Origin: Homalodisca vitripennis
Lineage: Eukaryota > Arthropoda > Insecta > Hemiptera > Cicadellidae
NCBI RefSeq assembly: GCF_021130785.1
Contig: NC_060211.1
Span: 120,590,501-120,654,500 of the forward strand
Length of the DNA: 64,000 nucleotides
Direction: 5' to 3'
In this document: piece by piece, positions 34,441 to 45,676 of the stretch
Position numbering within the stretch: the stretch's first letter is position 1
How the letters are laid out: every line of letters starts with the position of its first letter
The notes under the pieces: model-generated
What the model saw: the letters and a program-made list of their open reading frames with translations, nothing else
Told to the model about the DNA's origin: nothing
Database searches by the model: none
Translations under genes and position numbers: made by a program

Positions 34441-36485
34441 TAAAGGTAATTTAGCCCAATATTGATTTGATCATGATAAATATTAATCACGAATCCATTT
34501 GTTTTCTCAAATTATAGTCACGAAGCGAATGTTTTGTTGAATCCAGTTCCTCCTTTTTTGTTCATTCAGATACTGTTAATATGCTGTCCCAGAATGCCCA
34601 AGGAAACACAGTTTAATGCCTTAAATTTAGGCACTTAGTTCACTAAGTAAAACGCAGAATAAATTATTTGGTTTGCCTTTTTGACACGATTTTGAAATAC
34701 AATGTGTTTTTATATGTGTTACGCTTTCACTCTGTAGATGTAAAATAATTTCAAATACTCGTTAAATTAATAATCAAATTGTCGTGGTGTCATAATATAA
34801 TGTTTAAAAAGAACTGTTGATTACATTTAACAGGCTATTTAAATTCATATTTCAGAACCTGAGAAACCAAAATGAGATATTTTACTGCTCTAGAGACCAG
34901 TAGGGCGTAGTCCGGAAGGTTTTTCTGAAAAATAATAGGCCTATATTCATACCACATAAACCAATGACTATATACAATTTCAGTACAAACGGTTAAATAG
35001 TTTACACGTGAAAACACAACAATCAAACAAAGTCACCTCACGTTTATAATATTATTAGGATGTACTCAATACTATGTTAAACTAACAAGTCTAAAGCCTA
35101 AAGAGAACCAGTAGAAGTGCCGCCACGCTGTTTCATATTCAACGAAGTTTGGGTGACAAACAGCTGGCGGCTGAAACATGGCATAGCGAATAGAATATTT
35201 GTGTACAATTGAAAATATATCTAATTATAATATAAGTGGAACCCTCATCCAGAATTTTTTATGGAAAAAATGCTGATTAACCATATTTTTACTAACAACA
35301 ATAATGGACAAATCCAGAAATTCCTTATCTTGAATCTAAACGAATGTTTAAGCTCGTTTCCGGATTCTTGAGTTTTGAATCATAATAATTTGTTTTAGCT
35401 TCGGGATAACTACTAATCTATAATACTTTAGAAAAATTATTTTCAATTTAAATTATACTGTTCTTATCCCTGGAGATTCTTTTTTTAAACAGATTTGAAG
35501 AGGTTCTGAATAATGTCAAAAATAAAAAAGTCATATCTCCTATATTCTACTTAAGTTTTATATGTTTTAATTCAGGCTTCCAGAGAATGTATTTATTCTG
35601 CCAAAAATGGTCATGTATTTGTATAACATATAAACAGTAATTTACCGGAACCTATTTTTAAATTTACCATTGTCCACAATCTATAACAACATGGATTATA
35701 AACATATAATAAAATATGTTTTCAGTAGCTAATATTTATAGAACTACATTAATATTGTAAGAAAACCCAAAAACAACTAACTTTTGTGAAATTTATGAAT
35801 CCGATACTTTGTTAAGTATTCTATGAATTCGAGAGTCGGTTTTCAGCTTAGAATCATAAATACCAAATCATACGAATATTATATCTGCTTAAAACACTTA
35901 CAATGGATACTAGTACAGAAAAATACGAATTTTTAATCCAAAATGACTATTAATATAGATTATTAACATTATAAATAAGCATGTGTGTACGACCTGTTTA
36001 AATTTTCGGACGAAAATTTTCTTATTATACCTGATACTAAACGACCTATAACAAACCACATAACCTATAGGTATAATGACTTATCTATTATCATTATATT
36101 ATCAGTTCGAACTCATCTATAGTTCTGTGAAAACTTTAATATCAACAGTGGATTTAAATATGACAATTTGTAAAGGTAAGTTTATTTATCTTTTTCTTTT
36201 ACTTCTCAAATCATTTTCTCTTTAGCTTGACCCACCGACTGCTTCACATGTAAATTATAGTGTCATATCATTGTCAAATACATGATAAATCAACTGAAAT
36301 TTACCAAAATTGAGTGTCTAATGGTTAGGTTACACTACCTGAATTGTGAAAACATCAGTCCAATAAATCCTCCAGATCAAAAAAATGTGTGTGGGGTAGG
36401 AGTTCAAGATATCTAGTGAGTTAAATATTCTAACCATAAAACTACACCAGAACTACCATTAAAACACATTATATAATTATTATTA
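34441..36485. other. AT-rich stretch, nothing recognised
   Basis: No gene, RNA or repeat is supported. The minus frame at 34835-35026 lacks any motif. Confidence 0.5.
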
Positions 36486-36488
36486 TAC

Positions 36489-36489
<1 letters not shown>

Positions 36490-36554
<65 letters not shown>
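36490..36554. repeat. (TA)n microsatellite truncating a transposase gene
   Basis: About 65 bases of TA alternation end only 13 bases before the first recognisable codon of the pogo-type transposase relic, whose N-terminal third is missing. Confidence 0.95.
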
Positions 36555-36557
<3 letters not shown>

Positions 36558-36567
36558 GACAAAAAAA

Positions 36568-38322
36568 ATTAGCCTAAAGAAAATGGAGCCACTGGAAAAA
36601 CCTCGCAAGATTAATACAAGCGATCCATTTCTAATTTCTACGATTTAGTAGAAAAAAACATAAAAGACTTGGCATTGGAAGACAAACCAAACCACATCTA
36701 CAACCTGGACGAGACATCATTTTGCAGTGATCCCTCCAGGGTAAAGTTGTTATCTGGAGTAGGTCAGAAAGCCAACAGAACACAGGAAGGCACTGGCAGA
36801 GATAATACAACAGTGTTAGCATGTTTTAATGCTGCAGGCTTAGTCACATCTCCTTTGATCAGTTTTCAGGGTGCAAACTTATGGTCTACTTGGAAAGGAG
36901 AAAAAGACTTACCCGGAACATTTTATGCATGTAGTCAAAATGGCTGGATGACATCAAAAACTTTTAATGACTACTTTAAACAATTTAGTAAAATAGTGAA
37001 GGAAAGACCACTTTTGTTCATTTTTGATTGACACATGACACATTTGGATGTTGCGACAGCTGAATATGGCCGTGACAATCAAATCACAATAATCATGCTA
37101 CCAGCACATACTTCAGACGTCCTGCAGCCATTAGACAAGTCTTGTTTTAAGACTTTCAAGTATGTTTGGGATCAACATTTACTTCAATGGTATTGTCAAA
37201 ACCAAAGTAAAATGCTTAAAAACGAGTTTGTGGACATCCTGTGTAAGGTTTGGCACACAGGTTTAACTCCTAAAAATGTTAAAACAGGATTTGAGTGACA
37301 AGGAATTTTCCCATTTGACAGGAAAAAATATCCTATCGCGCGCCTAGATGCTGAAAAACTCTCAAGATGTAAAATACAAAAGGAGGGTTCTTCGAAGGAT
37401 GATGAAGCAATGAATCAACAAACATTGGAAACAACCAATTTAGCAACCCCATCTCATCTAGTTCAAAATCAGCAACGCAAACTGAAATGCAGGATGCTTC
37501 AACCTCTAGCACTCTAACAGTTTTCGAAACATCTCAAAACGTCTTTGATAATCCATCGCCTTCCAAATCATTCCCTGCAGGATCGTTTGAGAGCATTTTG
37601 CTTCAAAAAATTAAAAGATCAGCACCACAAGTTAGAAAAAGGAAACGAGTGGATGCAGAATCCAAAGTAATCACCAGTGAAGAATGGATCGAAGCAGAAA
37701 AACTTTCCAGAGAACAAGCAGCTGAAAAAGAAATGGACAAATGTCAGAAAAGAAAGAATAAAGCTGAGAAAACAGGTCTGAGGGGAAAAAACCAAAACAA
37801 AATAAAAAAGATAAACCTACTGTGACAACGAATGAGGAATCTAAACTACGAGATCTTACAGAAGAATCAACTAATACCTTTCAAGAGAATAAACGGTTGA
37901 ATACAAATATGAAAAAGATGAACACCTCGGCACAGTGAACATTGATGACTCAGATGAAAGTGATAGCAATCTTAGTATTGGTGAAAACTCTGACGATTCT
38001 CTCCAAGATTATTTGACTAATATGAAACAAGAATCTGTTGAAGCAGTTGAATATAAAACTCCAATTTTTGAAGAAAACATAAAGAAAGACACTTTTGTGT
38101 TGGTTGATGTAAAAGGAGGCTCATGAAAATCTACCCACTTTAAGTTTGTGTGCCAAATAGACAAAGTTGATGAAGACGACGGGGAAATCATTGTTCAAGG
38201 ACTAAGAAGTACTAATATAGAAGCAACCGAGTTTGCATTTAAAGAAAATGATAGATTTGTAATAGATTTTATGGACATTCAGCTGTTTTTCCATTTCCTG
38301 TTTTGCCTGTTACAAGAATAGA
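36568..38322 (+). pseudogene. pogo/Tigger-type (DDE_1) transposase pseudogene
   Basis: Homology starts with I-S-L-K-K-M-E-P-L-E-K in one frame and shifts at about 36640 to F-Y-D-L-V-E-K. It then reaches IYNLDETSF (first catalytic Asp, codon at 36708), LLFIFD (second Asp, 37026-37028), THLDVATAEYG, LPAHTSDVLQPLD (third Asp, 37134) and FKTFKYVWDQHL. The second and third Asp are separated by 35 residues. A stop TGA at 37029 replaces the Gly expected after the second Asp. Later parts include a basic stretch (RSAPQVRKRKRVDAESK), an acidic stretch (IDDSDESDSNLSIGENSDD) and a C-terminal FVLVDVKGG...FVCQIDKVDEDDGEIIVQGL segment, split by further stops and shifts. The N-terminal DNA-binding domains (HTH_psq, CENP-B type) are missing at the TA tract. 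The element is inactive, with at least five breaks. Confidence 0.9.
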
Positions 38323-38642
38323 AAAATTACTTATGCCTTTCCTGGTCAGGTGAATGTGAAAGAATTTTGAAATTTCATACAAAATCAATCTAAAATACAA
38401 AGGGATAGTTGATATTAATGTTTAATTTTATATTACCCACTTAATAAATCATTCTACATATTTTACAACAAGTTATATCAATAGTCTTTTTGGGGGGTTT
38501 TGAGGTGGATATATAAAAATGTCTATAACTTAGGTTCTGACCAAGATTACATTTTATTTGAAAATACTGGACTATTTATTAACCCCTGGGCTATCTCTCT
38601 ATAGGCCCATCCCAATTTTACTAGTGTTACTTACCTAAATAA

Positions 38643-38714
38643 TGCAGTGTACCACAATAGCCTCAGGCCTGTATCACAATAGCCCCCTTAGCTGGGGCTA
38701 ATGTGATACACAGT
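38643..38714. repeat. Palindromic terminal-repeat-like sequence downstream of the transposase
   Basis: TGTATCACAATAGCCCC at 38671 is followed by GGGGCTAATGTGATACACA, giving a strong hairpin. CAGTGTACCACAATAGCC at 38643 resembles the same motif read outward. Lying 320 bases after the transposase relic, this is a plausible 3' terminal inverted repeat, or two repeats from nested copies. The 5' counterpart is absent with the rest of the element's left end. Confidence 0.6.
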
Positions 38715-38999
38715 TTTATTTTATTTATTTTATTATTTAGGTGAACTACTAAATATTAATATCAAATAATAAAGCGTTCAAAAATACATATTATGGTATT
38801 TTTTCGTGTCTGTAACTTCAATGGTTTGAAAGCTAGGTGCAAAAGTTTACATAGATAATGTTTAAAATATTATATCTATTAATACTAGCAACTGATAACA
38901 CTTTCCGCTTAACCCTCGTTTCTTGTTATGCGAAATAGAAAAGAATAATAAATTAATTTTAAATATTCCTCATTATGAATGTTATATATGGAATTAGTA

Positions 39000-39385
39000 G
39001 TAAAGAAAGGAAAACTATATAAGATACAAAGTTACAACATAACGTGGATATTATATCTGACTCAGTAATATCATCGTTCAAAAAATCGTCAAGTAGATGC
39101 AAGTTATTTCTCTTTAAGTAGAATATATATATAAAACTACATCCTAAAATAAAACTGCACATATTTGGTGAAAAAGACAAGTCTGATGTATTCATAAAAA
39201 TAAGATTGTGTTTGCTTCACCGCGCTCAATAAAGAATGTGTGGCTTGTGATTCCCGCAGAGTGGAGATATGACGCCGCCCCGCCACAAACATCGATATTA
39301 GATCCGCATACGGAAAACTGGAGAATATTGGAACCCTTTTGATACTTCTCAGAGCTTTGAAAATTTATTAAATCTCTTTGACACG
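39000..39385. repeat. Segmental duplication block E, copy 2, with conserved core
   Basis: Partner of 20110-20480. The core runs 39198-39385, with GTGTTTGCTTCACCGCGCTC, CAATAAAG, GTGTGGCTTGTGATTC, GATATGACGCCGCCCCGCC, CATCGATATTAGATCCGCAT and AAATTTATTAAATCTCTTT. Small insertions relative to copy 1 are GCAGAGTGGAG-like and CGCCACAA-like. No frame is conserved. Confidence 0.8.
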
Positions 39386-39519
39386 AATACTATTCTACTT
39401 AATATAAACTGAATTTAACCATAACAGTTTTGTTATTTTGAATCTATTCTAGGTCAAAAGGCCAACTTAAACTTTTCCTCATTACTTTGTTATTATCCCT
39501 AAATTTATCATCATAAAAA

Positions 39520-39710
39520 CAATTCAGTGTTTTATAATATCAGCCGACTATGGAAAATGTATTTAGTCATAACTATATTATACAATAACCAGTTGGTTCC
39601 CATTACTGGAATGGTTGACAGTTTTGTTATCGGATCTGGCCAGTCCAATTGGGATACAGTGCATATTGTACAGTACAACGCATATGACAGGAACACAATA
39701 TGTCGAATTT
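39520..39710. repeat. Segmental duplication block F, copy 2
   Basis: Partner of 20600-20780, with TTATACAATAACCAGTTGGT, ACTGGAATGGTTGACAG, TTTTGTTATCGGATCTGGCC and CATATGACAGGAACACAAT in the same order. The block E to F distance is also similar in both units. Confidence 0.75.
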
Positions 39711-41135
39711 GCATCCAAATTCTTTTGCCGTGTACAGTCTTGGGATTATATTGATGTGAACTGTGTTATGGTTAAATTATTTTAAAAATGAACTAAGCAA
39801 TATTGTTGAGGTTAATGGAATATGAGAATTTGTTTTCGTTTTGAAACTAGTAATGAAGTTTTAGGGAACTCAAATATATGTCATATAACTCATGAATTGC
39901 CGTAAGCTCAAAAATCAAGAATAAATAAATAAATGATTTATTTCCTACAAAACATAAATATTAGTACCAAGACAAAATCCTATGAGTATTACAAATCTAT
40001 ACTAACATAAAATAAAATTCTGTTATGACAAATCAAATATAATTTTAATAAGAAATTATAGTGTACCTATGGCAAAGCCTGATTAGGGATTCCTTAAGAT
40101 AAACTCATCATTTAGATAAAGAGTTCATTTACGGTTGTAGACAGTATAACTATTTACTATAACTACTAATCCCATAAATTCATTTATTGTTACACTCTTT
40201 ATGGCGTACCAAACACAATTAACGAAACTTAAACTTACCCTTCGTGAATTTAAAAATAATCGGAATACACTTATTTAAAAAAAAATATATGTTTTCAATA
40301 TTGCCACAAACCACCACAGTAAAATTATAAATATTAAAGGTTTTCTTTTATACGCTGAAGGACGCTTATTTTAAAGAAAATGAATACACTGAGATATTTA
40401 TATTCCACATTATAAGAGAAAACAAATTACTTATTGAATAATATTTAAAAGATAATCCACGCTGCTTCTGTCCATACTGAAATTCAAAGTGTAACACGTC
40501 TAAGGAATTTATTTAATGTTTTATATTTTGCGGCAACCTATATAAAAGTCTTGGCCCTGTAAGGTTAAATGTTTTTGTATAAAAAGGTTCATTTGGTTTA
40601 GGGACTCTAAAATTACATGCATTCCTAATATCTTGTCTAAAAAATTTAACATTTGATGGTAAATTTCCACTTGTGAAAAAAAAACCTAAAAAAGCTTAAA
40701 AAACTAAAACCTAAGCCTAAAACTAAAACCTAAGCTAAGCTTTTAAAGCCTTAAATATGTGAATACGACGTAAATGCAAAATTTTCCTACAAAGAAAACA
40801 TGGATGAGATAGTTTCCTTAATCTTTTCTTTAGAATTAATTTAACATACCATTGTTAAATGTTATCCACAGGTTTTATTGTGGATCTATACGTTCCACCC
40901 AAAGAATTTCTAGCGATTAACTATTATTTACTAAAGTAAAATATAAATAAACGTAGAGTTTGAATTGGGCATATGTCCCGCAAGTGATGAAAAGTCTAAT
41001 TCCTGTTATGATTTTTTATTTTAGTTTAATTATATATGTTTTCCAGTTCAATTCACTATCTATAATTACACAAAAAAGGTGTTATATCACATTTTTCAAA
41101 CGTATGTCACATTAATGTCTGAGCGTTAGCAAAGC
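39711..41135. other. AT-rich spacer, nothing recognised
   Basis: Contains an ATAAATAAATAAATG run near 39921 and a short run of CCTAAG/AACTAAAA words at 40685-40750. No gene is supported. Confidence 0.5.
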
Positions 41136-41139
41136 CTTC

Positions 41140-41760
41140 CACTCTAGTGGCTGGAAAAATTCATTCCCATGTATCTTATGTCTGCTTCTCAGCAACATAT
41201 ATCTTGAAACAAACTAACTTACAAACTTAAAAGTCTGTGAGATGCTTCATTTTTGTGAAGAATATTAAGTTCAATTATGGTGCATGTCACTACATGTGAT
41301 TTGGCTCAGCGTTAGTAAACATGTTTTAATTTTTCTTATGGATCTTACATTTTGCCAACGAGAAAATAACAAAATAAATAAATTTTGAAACAAATTGATT
41401 ACAATCATATGATGATTCAACATATGATATTTCTATTGTTTGAGTTAAAGGGGACAATTTATATGATCGAATTTTATTCTTATAAATGGTGACAAGATTC
41501 TAATTCAGGGTACTCTTGTGTTGTAGCATCCTCATACCCCAATAAAACTTTATTATTTGAATTACGTAACCTAACTTAGTGAACAAAAAATAAGACTGTA
41601 CAATGTGACAAGATATCGTGAGAAAGCTTTCATCAAATAACTTTTAAATTTCCATGAAGATTTTTTCCTGCATAGGCAAGAATGAAACTGTGATGGGGTA
41701 GGTCTAAAAATGGAATTTTATTGAGCATTATTGAAGCCTGTCACTTAAAATGATCAACAA
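41140..41760 (+). mobile_element. Dispersed element family D, copy 3
   Basis: Aligns with 9540-10040 and 10204-10400. TGGTGCATGTCACTACATGT, TGGCTCAGCGTTAG, then about 390 bases later GGCAAGAATGAAACTG, AAAAATGGAATTTTATTGAG and ATTGAAGCCTGTCACTTA follow the same order as family D copy 1. It lies in the interval that makes the unit-3 E-to-G distance larger than in unit 2, so it helps explain that extra length. Confidence 0.55.
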
Positions 41761-42264
41761 ATATATTTTGATAGTCGGGATATGTAAAATGTCTTTTCCG
41801 TATTAGTGTCTATATTTCTGTCTTTCCACAGGACTTCTCAAGAATGAATAAGCAATGCTTTAAAATTTTGCAAGCAAACTTAGCTAAGTTTTTTATAAGA
41901 CACATCGAATGGCATATTCTAACTTGTTGAACATAAAAAACTGCAAAACAAATCTCTCTAGTACAGTGTCCTTTATGTTTATTTTCAATTAAACCTATAT
42001 ACTTGTAATTTTACCTACAATTAAGTATTATAACCAATTTCTTCAGTTAATTCTCAGTTTCAAACTAAATCTTGTTGCAAATAGAAAACTAAAGTCTAAT
42101 GCAAAAGTGTGCGTGTATAAATACAATGTTATTGAGTAAATATGTAGCTAAAATATATACTGCAGCTTCATAAATGTCCACAAGGAAGTTTAAAACAGAA
42201 TGCATTCCGATTTTATCACACGATTGACGTTTAAGTTAATGAATATAAAGTTTATAAATAATGA
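41761..42264. other. AT-rich spacer, nothing recognised
   Basis: No gene or repeat is seen. Confidence 0.5.
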
Positions 42265-42820
42265 TTTAAATTATCGAGAAAGGTCTTCATACTAAAAGTC
42301 CATAAATGAGAATTTACTGGCTAGGGAAATGAGATGTCTAGGATATTTGCTATTACACTGCAATGGGAGTGGTGATGTTTCCACATCTCAGTGTGATATT
42401 AATGCTTGAAAAAAGAGAACTGGTCATATGTGTGAGTTGAGATCCAAAGCCTGATAAATCACAAGTCCTTGATACCCTGGTGACATGAACGAACAATCTA
42501 CAGTAGCGATCATAAAAATATATGTTGCATATATAAAATGGTTCAATACTATTAATAAAAGACTCAAATTTTTATATTTCCTTATAAATTTAATTATAAA
42601 ATGATACTAGATTTAAAATATAAAATTTAACTAGAACACACTCATCACGATACTAAGACTTTGCTTACAGTTACAAAGCCAATATATTAGTAAATAGCTC
42701 TGGAAACACGTTAGGGTCATGTAAGAAAAATGCGTGCGATCTCTTACATATATGTCTCGAGCTTTTATGGGCGTTTTCGCTATATTTACCATTTATGTTA
42801 TGATTTACATACTATCATTT
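42265..42820. repeat. Segmental duplication block G, copy 3
   Basis: Aligns with 21215-21850 over its full length, and from 42640 also with copy 1 at 240-430 (AAAGCCAATATATTAGTAAATAGCTCTGGAAA against AAAGCCAATATATCAGTAAATAGCTCTGGAAA, here read in two parts). The ATG at 42730 is in the same place as in copies 1 and 2, but the translation diverges at once. Confidence 0.75.
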
Positions 42821-42919
42821 TCTTATTATTTTATAACTATTTATCTATGAAACAAATGAAATATCTAAACACATTACTACTTTCTTATGGTTTGATGGTA
42901 TTTTCGGTTTTTACGACGA

Positions 42920-43375
42920 TTTTGACTCCAATAACCCAGACAGCCACAGCTAAGTGGGATCAGTTCCGGGGGTCGACTGATTTATTTCGATGGAAATTAG
43001 TGTTTTGGCTCTGCTATGCATGAAGGTCAAAACCGTTCAGCTTATTCTCACGTAATCACGTCTTACAAGGTAGCTCATAAGTCGCACTTGTCCTCGACTC
43101 TTAAGCCGAAGCCTGCGTCGGGTGTCGTGAGTAATCTTCGTACCCTTCGCTTGTGAATTTTGAACCCAAATGCCCCACTCAATCACCCCTGCGAGATTGG
43201 CTATAGAATTTCAGATTAAAGGTGCGCCTACGGAACTAGGTATGAGACCTCACTCGAATACGCAACGCCCTACTTAAGGAAGTCTTAGAAAATAAAGTAA
43301 AGGCTAAAAGTCGTTGCGGATCGATAGGTTATGCTTATCTGGGGTGGACTCCGTCAGGTGCGGCTCAAAAATAAA
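42920..43375. mobile_element. Unclassified GC-richer insertion
   Basis: Composition rises abruptly (GATCAGTTCCGGGGGTCGAC, CCGAAGCCTGCGTCGGGTGT, GGGGTGGACTCCGTCAGGTG) and falls again after an A-rich end (AAAATAAATATGAATTAAAA). The A-rich right edge hints at a plus-strand retroelement 3' end. It interrupts block G copy 3 on its right. No family motif was found. Confidence 0.35.
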
Positions 43376-44251
43376 TATGAATTAAAAATTTAATAAGTAG
43401 CTGGATTTGTATTATAAAAGTTATGCATATTTTCTGGAAATATGATATTTATACCTATTAGTATAATTATCAAGTCTTAGCAGTTAAAAATAATTTTATT
43501 TAGTTTTTTGTCATTTAAAGATGTGCAAGGTATGCAAGACTCTATATATAGAATACTTGTGTTATTTAAACAGAGTAAACTCTGCAAGTATTCAGGATAT
43601 AAGCTAAATAACACTTTAAATACTAACAACATTGTTTTATTAAATTTTGTTAGCTGTCCCAAGGTATACCAGTGCATTATATTTGTATTAATTACATCAT
43701 CTGTCATTACACCTCCTTACAACTATATACTAAACCTTCTGAACTTATTGTGTAAATTCTTAACAACTATTTTGAAGGTTTTGGTTTTTTTACTATTCTG
43801 TTCATTAAGTTATTCAAGTGGGATTTGCCGAACAGAATGTTTACACTGAAGTAGACTGTTATGAACCATTTCTAGAGTTGTCTTCTTAAGCGTTTTTAGC
43901 TAAATTACACAATTTATATTTATGAAATTTAAGAAGAGTTTATTAGATCACAAAAGACTAGGTCTTATCACATTATTCCTAACCCGATACTAATCGCAGG
44001 AAATGCTGTTTATGTTTATTAACATAAATCAAGCCTTAAAGTATAATACTGGTGATTATCTTAAACAAGTTTAAGTTTAGATAGAAAAGAACATTATAAA
44101 CCCATGGCGAAATTAGTTTTCATGTTCACTCTTAGAGTTAATGTGCACTATAATACTTCTCACCAGATTACGTTTTACACATGTCAAACAATACAAACAT
44201 ATAATAAATAATAGTTTAAAAAACTAAAAACACACTTTTATAGCTAACCAA
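43376..44251. other. AT-rich spacer, nothing recognised
   Basis: Open frames on both strands at 43477-43849 mirror each other and have random-like composition. None is called. Confidence 0.45.
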
Positions 44252-44660
44252 CTAAAAAATTTAAAATAATTTTTAATTGCAAAGAGTTTATATTATGGTA
44301 GTAGAAGGCAAAACAGTCATTCATAGTCAATCACCTGAAAATAAAATAATAATAAATTTTAAGTTATTAACAGAATAAATTAATTTAGAGTAAAAAGCGT
44401 GGGTAAGTAATATATTATTTAATATATTAATTTAATGTATTAAATATTAAAATTATTCTATCGGTAATTATCTTTGAGAGGAGACTTATGAAATGTAGTA
44501 AAATGCACCCCACGCTTTTTACTCTAAATTAATTTATTCTGTTAATAACTTAAATTTTATTATAATTTTATTTTCAGGTGATTGACTATGAATGATTGTT
44601 TTGCCTTCTACCACCATAATATAAACTCTTTGCAATTAAAAATTATTTTCCATTTTTTAG
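44252..44660. mobile_element. Foldback (MITE-like) element with about 152-bp inverted arms
   Basis: The left arm (44252-44403) runs from CTAAAAAATTTAAAATAATT to GTAAAAAGCGTGGG. The right arm (44508-44660) is its near-perfect reverse complement, from CCCACGCTTTTTAC to AATTATTTTCCATTTTTTAG. The arms differ by only a few substitutions and a short indel. The loop is about 104 bases, AT-rich and unrelated. The high arm identity indicates a young element or maintenance by gene conversion. No coding capacity. Confidence 0.9.
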
Positions 44661-44744
44661 TTCAATTAATCAATTAGTTTCTTGTGGAAATGTGGTATTT
44701 CTTACGAATCATTCCGCAATCTCATCATTTCATTTAAAGCTTCA

Positions 44745-44879
44745 CTATTTCATGGGGTATTTTCCTGTTAACTTAGAGCAATCAAGTTCTTCAATCCGAA
44801 TAACGTCTAAAGATCTTACACGACTAAGTGCTACATAGGCTTGTCCAACAGCAAACAATCGCAAGCCTAGATCAAGAAT
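44745..44879 (-). pseudogene. Helitron helicase C-terminal fragment
   Basis: The minus strand reads I-L-D-L-G-L-R-L-F-A-V-G-Q-A-Y-V-A-L-S-R-V-R-S-L-D and goes on to IRIEELDCSKLTGKYPMK with a stop at 44745-44747. GQAYVALSRVRSLD is the conserved final helicase motif (motif VI) of Pif1-like helicases, and the E-E-L-D-C-S-K-L tail is typical of Helitron-encoded copies. The rest of the helicase and the Rep endonuclease are absent. Homology stops at about 44880, where a GC-richer unrelated sequence begins. Confidence 0.85.
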
Positions 44880-45170
44880 GTCGGGTCGGACAGGTTTTTG
44901 CCCGCTTTGTGCGTTTCTGTCATCGGTGCCTCATTAAAGGTTCTGTCCTATTAATAGCTACCAAACGGGAAATAGCAACCTGCATCGCCTCAATATGACT
45001 CCTCGAGCTTGCACTTAAGATGTCGGCTCTGATCCCTGGAGACTCGGAGCTTCGCAGTTCTCTTTAGATTAATTGTTGTCGTAAAACTCGAAGGCTGGCA
45101 TCTAAGCTACCAAGGAACTGTGGCTGTTTGAAACACCTTTGCCGGACTTGAGGGTTAGGTATGTGAAGTA
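44880..45170. mobile_element. GC-richer segment joined to the Helitron fragment
   Basis: Contains CATCGCCTCAATATGACTCC and GATCCCTGGAGACTCGGAGC. Minus-strand frames are short and broken, for example E-A-M-Q-V-A-I-S-R-L-V-A-I-N-R. It may be non-coding Helitron sequence or another element that truncated the helicase. Confidence 0.3.
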
Positions 45171-45340
45171 TTTAATAAACGTAATGTTGGCTAGTATATA
45201 TAATTTATTATTCTTACTGAGCTGTATTAAAACTATTACTTATTTGAGATATACTATTATAAAATGTTACACCCTTAACTAAGTTGATTTTTTGTATCGT
45301 AAATCATTTTATATTTTTATTGTATAATTTCTATATTCTG

Positions 45341-45356
45341 ACACACACACACACAC

Positions 45357-45422
<66 letters not shown>
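45341..45422. repeat. (AC)n followed by (TA)n microsatellite
   Basis: ACACACACACACACAC at 45341-45356 passes into about 62 bases of TA alternation. Confidence 0.95.
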
Positions 45423-45423
<1 letters not shown>

Positions 45424-45584
45424 TATTTCACTTATTGAAATGAAAAACGAAGATTACAAGGCTTCTATATATTTCGTGGGATTTAATACCCACATCTCTC
45501 AGGAAGCATAATATAAATGAAGAAAACAAGAAACAAGAAACACAACAAATAAAATCATACTTTTTCTTTGATATCTAAAAATGA

Positions 45585-45676
45585 GGGCACTGTGGTGTAA
45601 TGGTAGCACATTCACCCGGCAAGTGAGAGCTCCGGGTTTGAGTCCCGGCGGAGCAGGTACTTTTTGCGATTCAAGC
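45585..45676 (+). repeat. tRNA-derived SINE-like unit, copy 2
   Basis: A-box-like TGGTGTAATGG (45593-45603) and B-box-like GGTTTGAGTCC (45635-45645) sit at the same spacing as copy 1, with a T-arm hairpin CCGGG/CCCGG and an anticodon-arm-like TTCAC...GTGAG. The loop lacks the invariant U33, and the acceptor ends do not pair. The sequence runs on into GGTACTTTTTGCGATTCAA, as in copy 1. Confidence 0.7.

Noticed and set aside
40685..40750. Telomere-like CCTAA words (AACCTAAGCCTAAAACTAAA)
   Set aside because: The pattern is irregular, short and mixed with AAGCTT words. It is not a (TTAGG)n array.
42730..43023. 97-codon frame starting in block G copy 3
   Set aside because: It crosses the boundary between the duplicated block and a GC-rich insertion, and copies 1 and 2 of the block do not preserve the frame.
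45585..45660. Functional tRNA gene
   Set aside because: Acceptor ends do not pair, U33 is missing in the anticodon loop, and a second copy shares flanking sequence, so it is a SINE-like unit.
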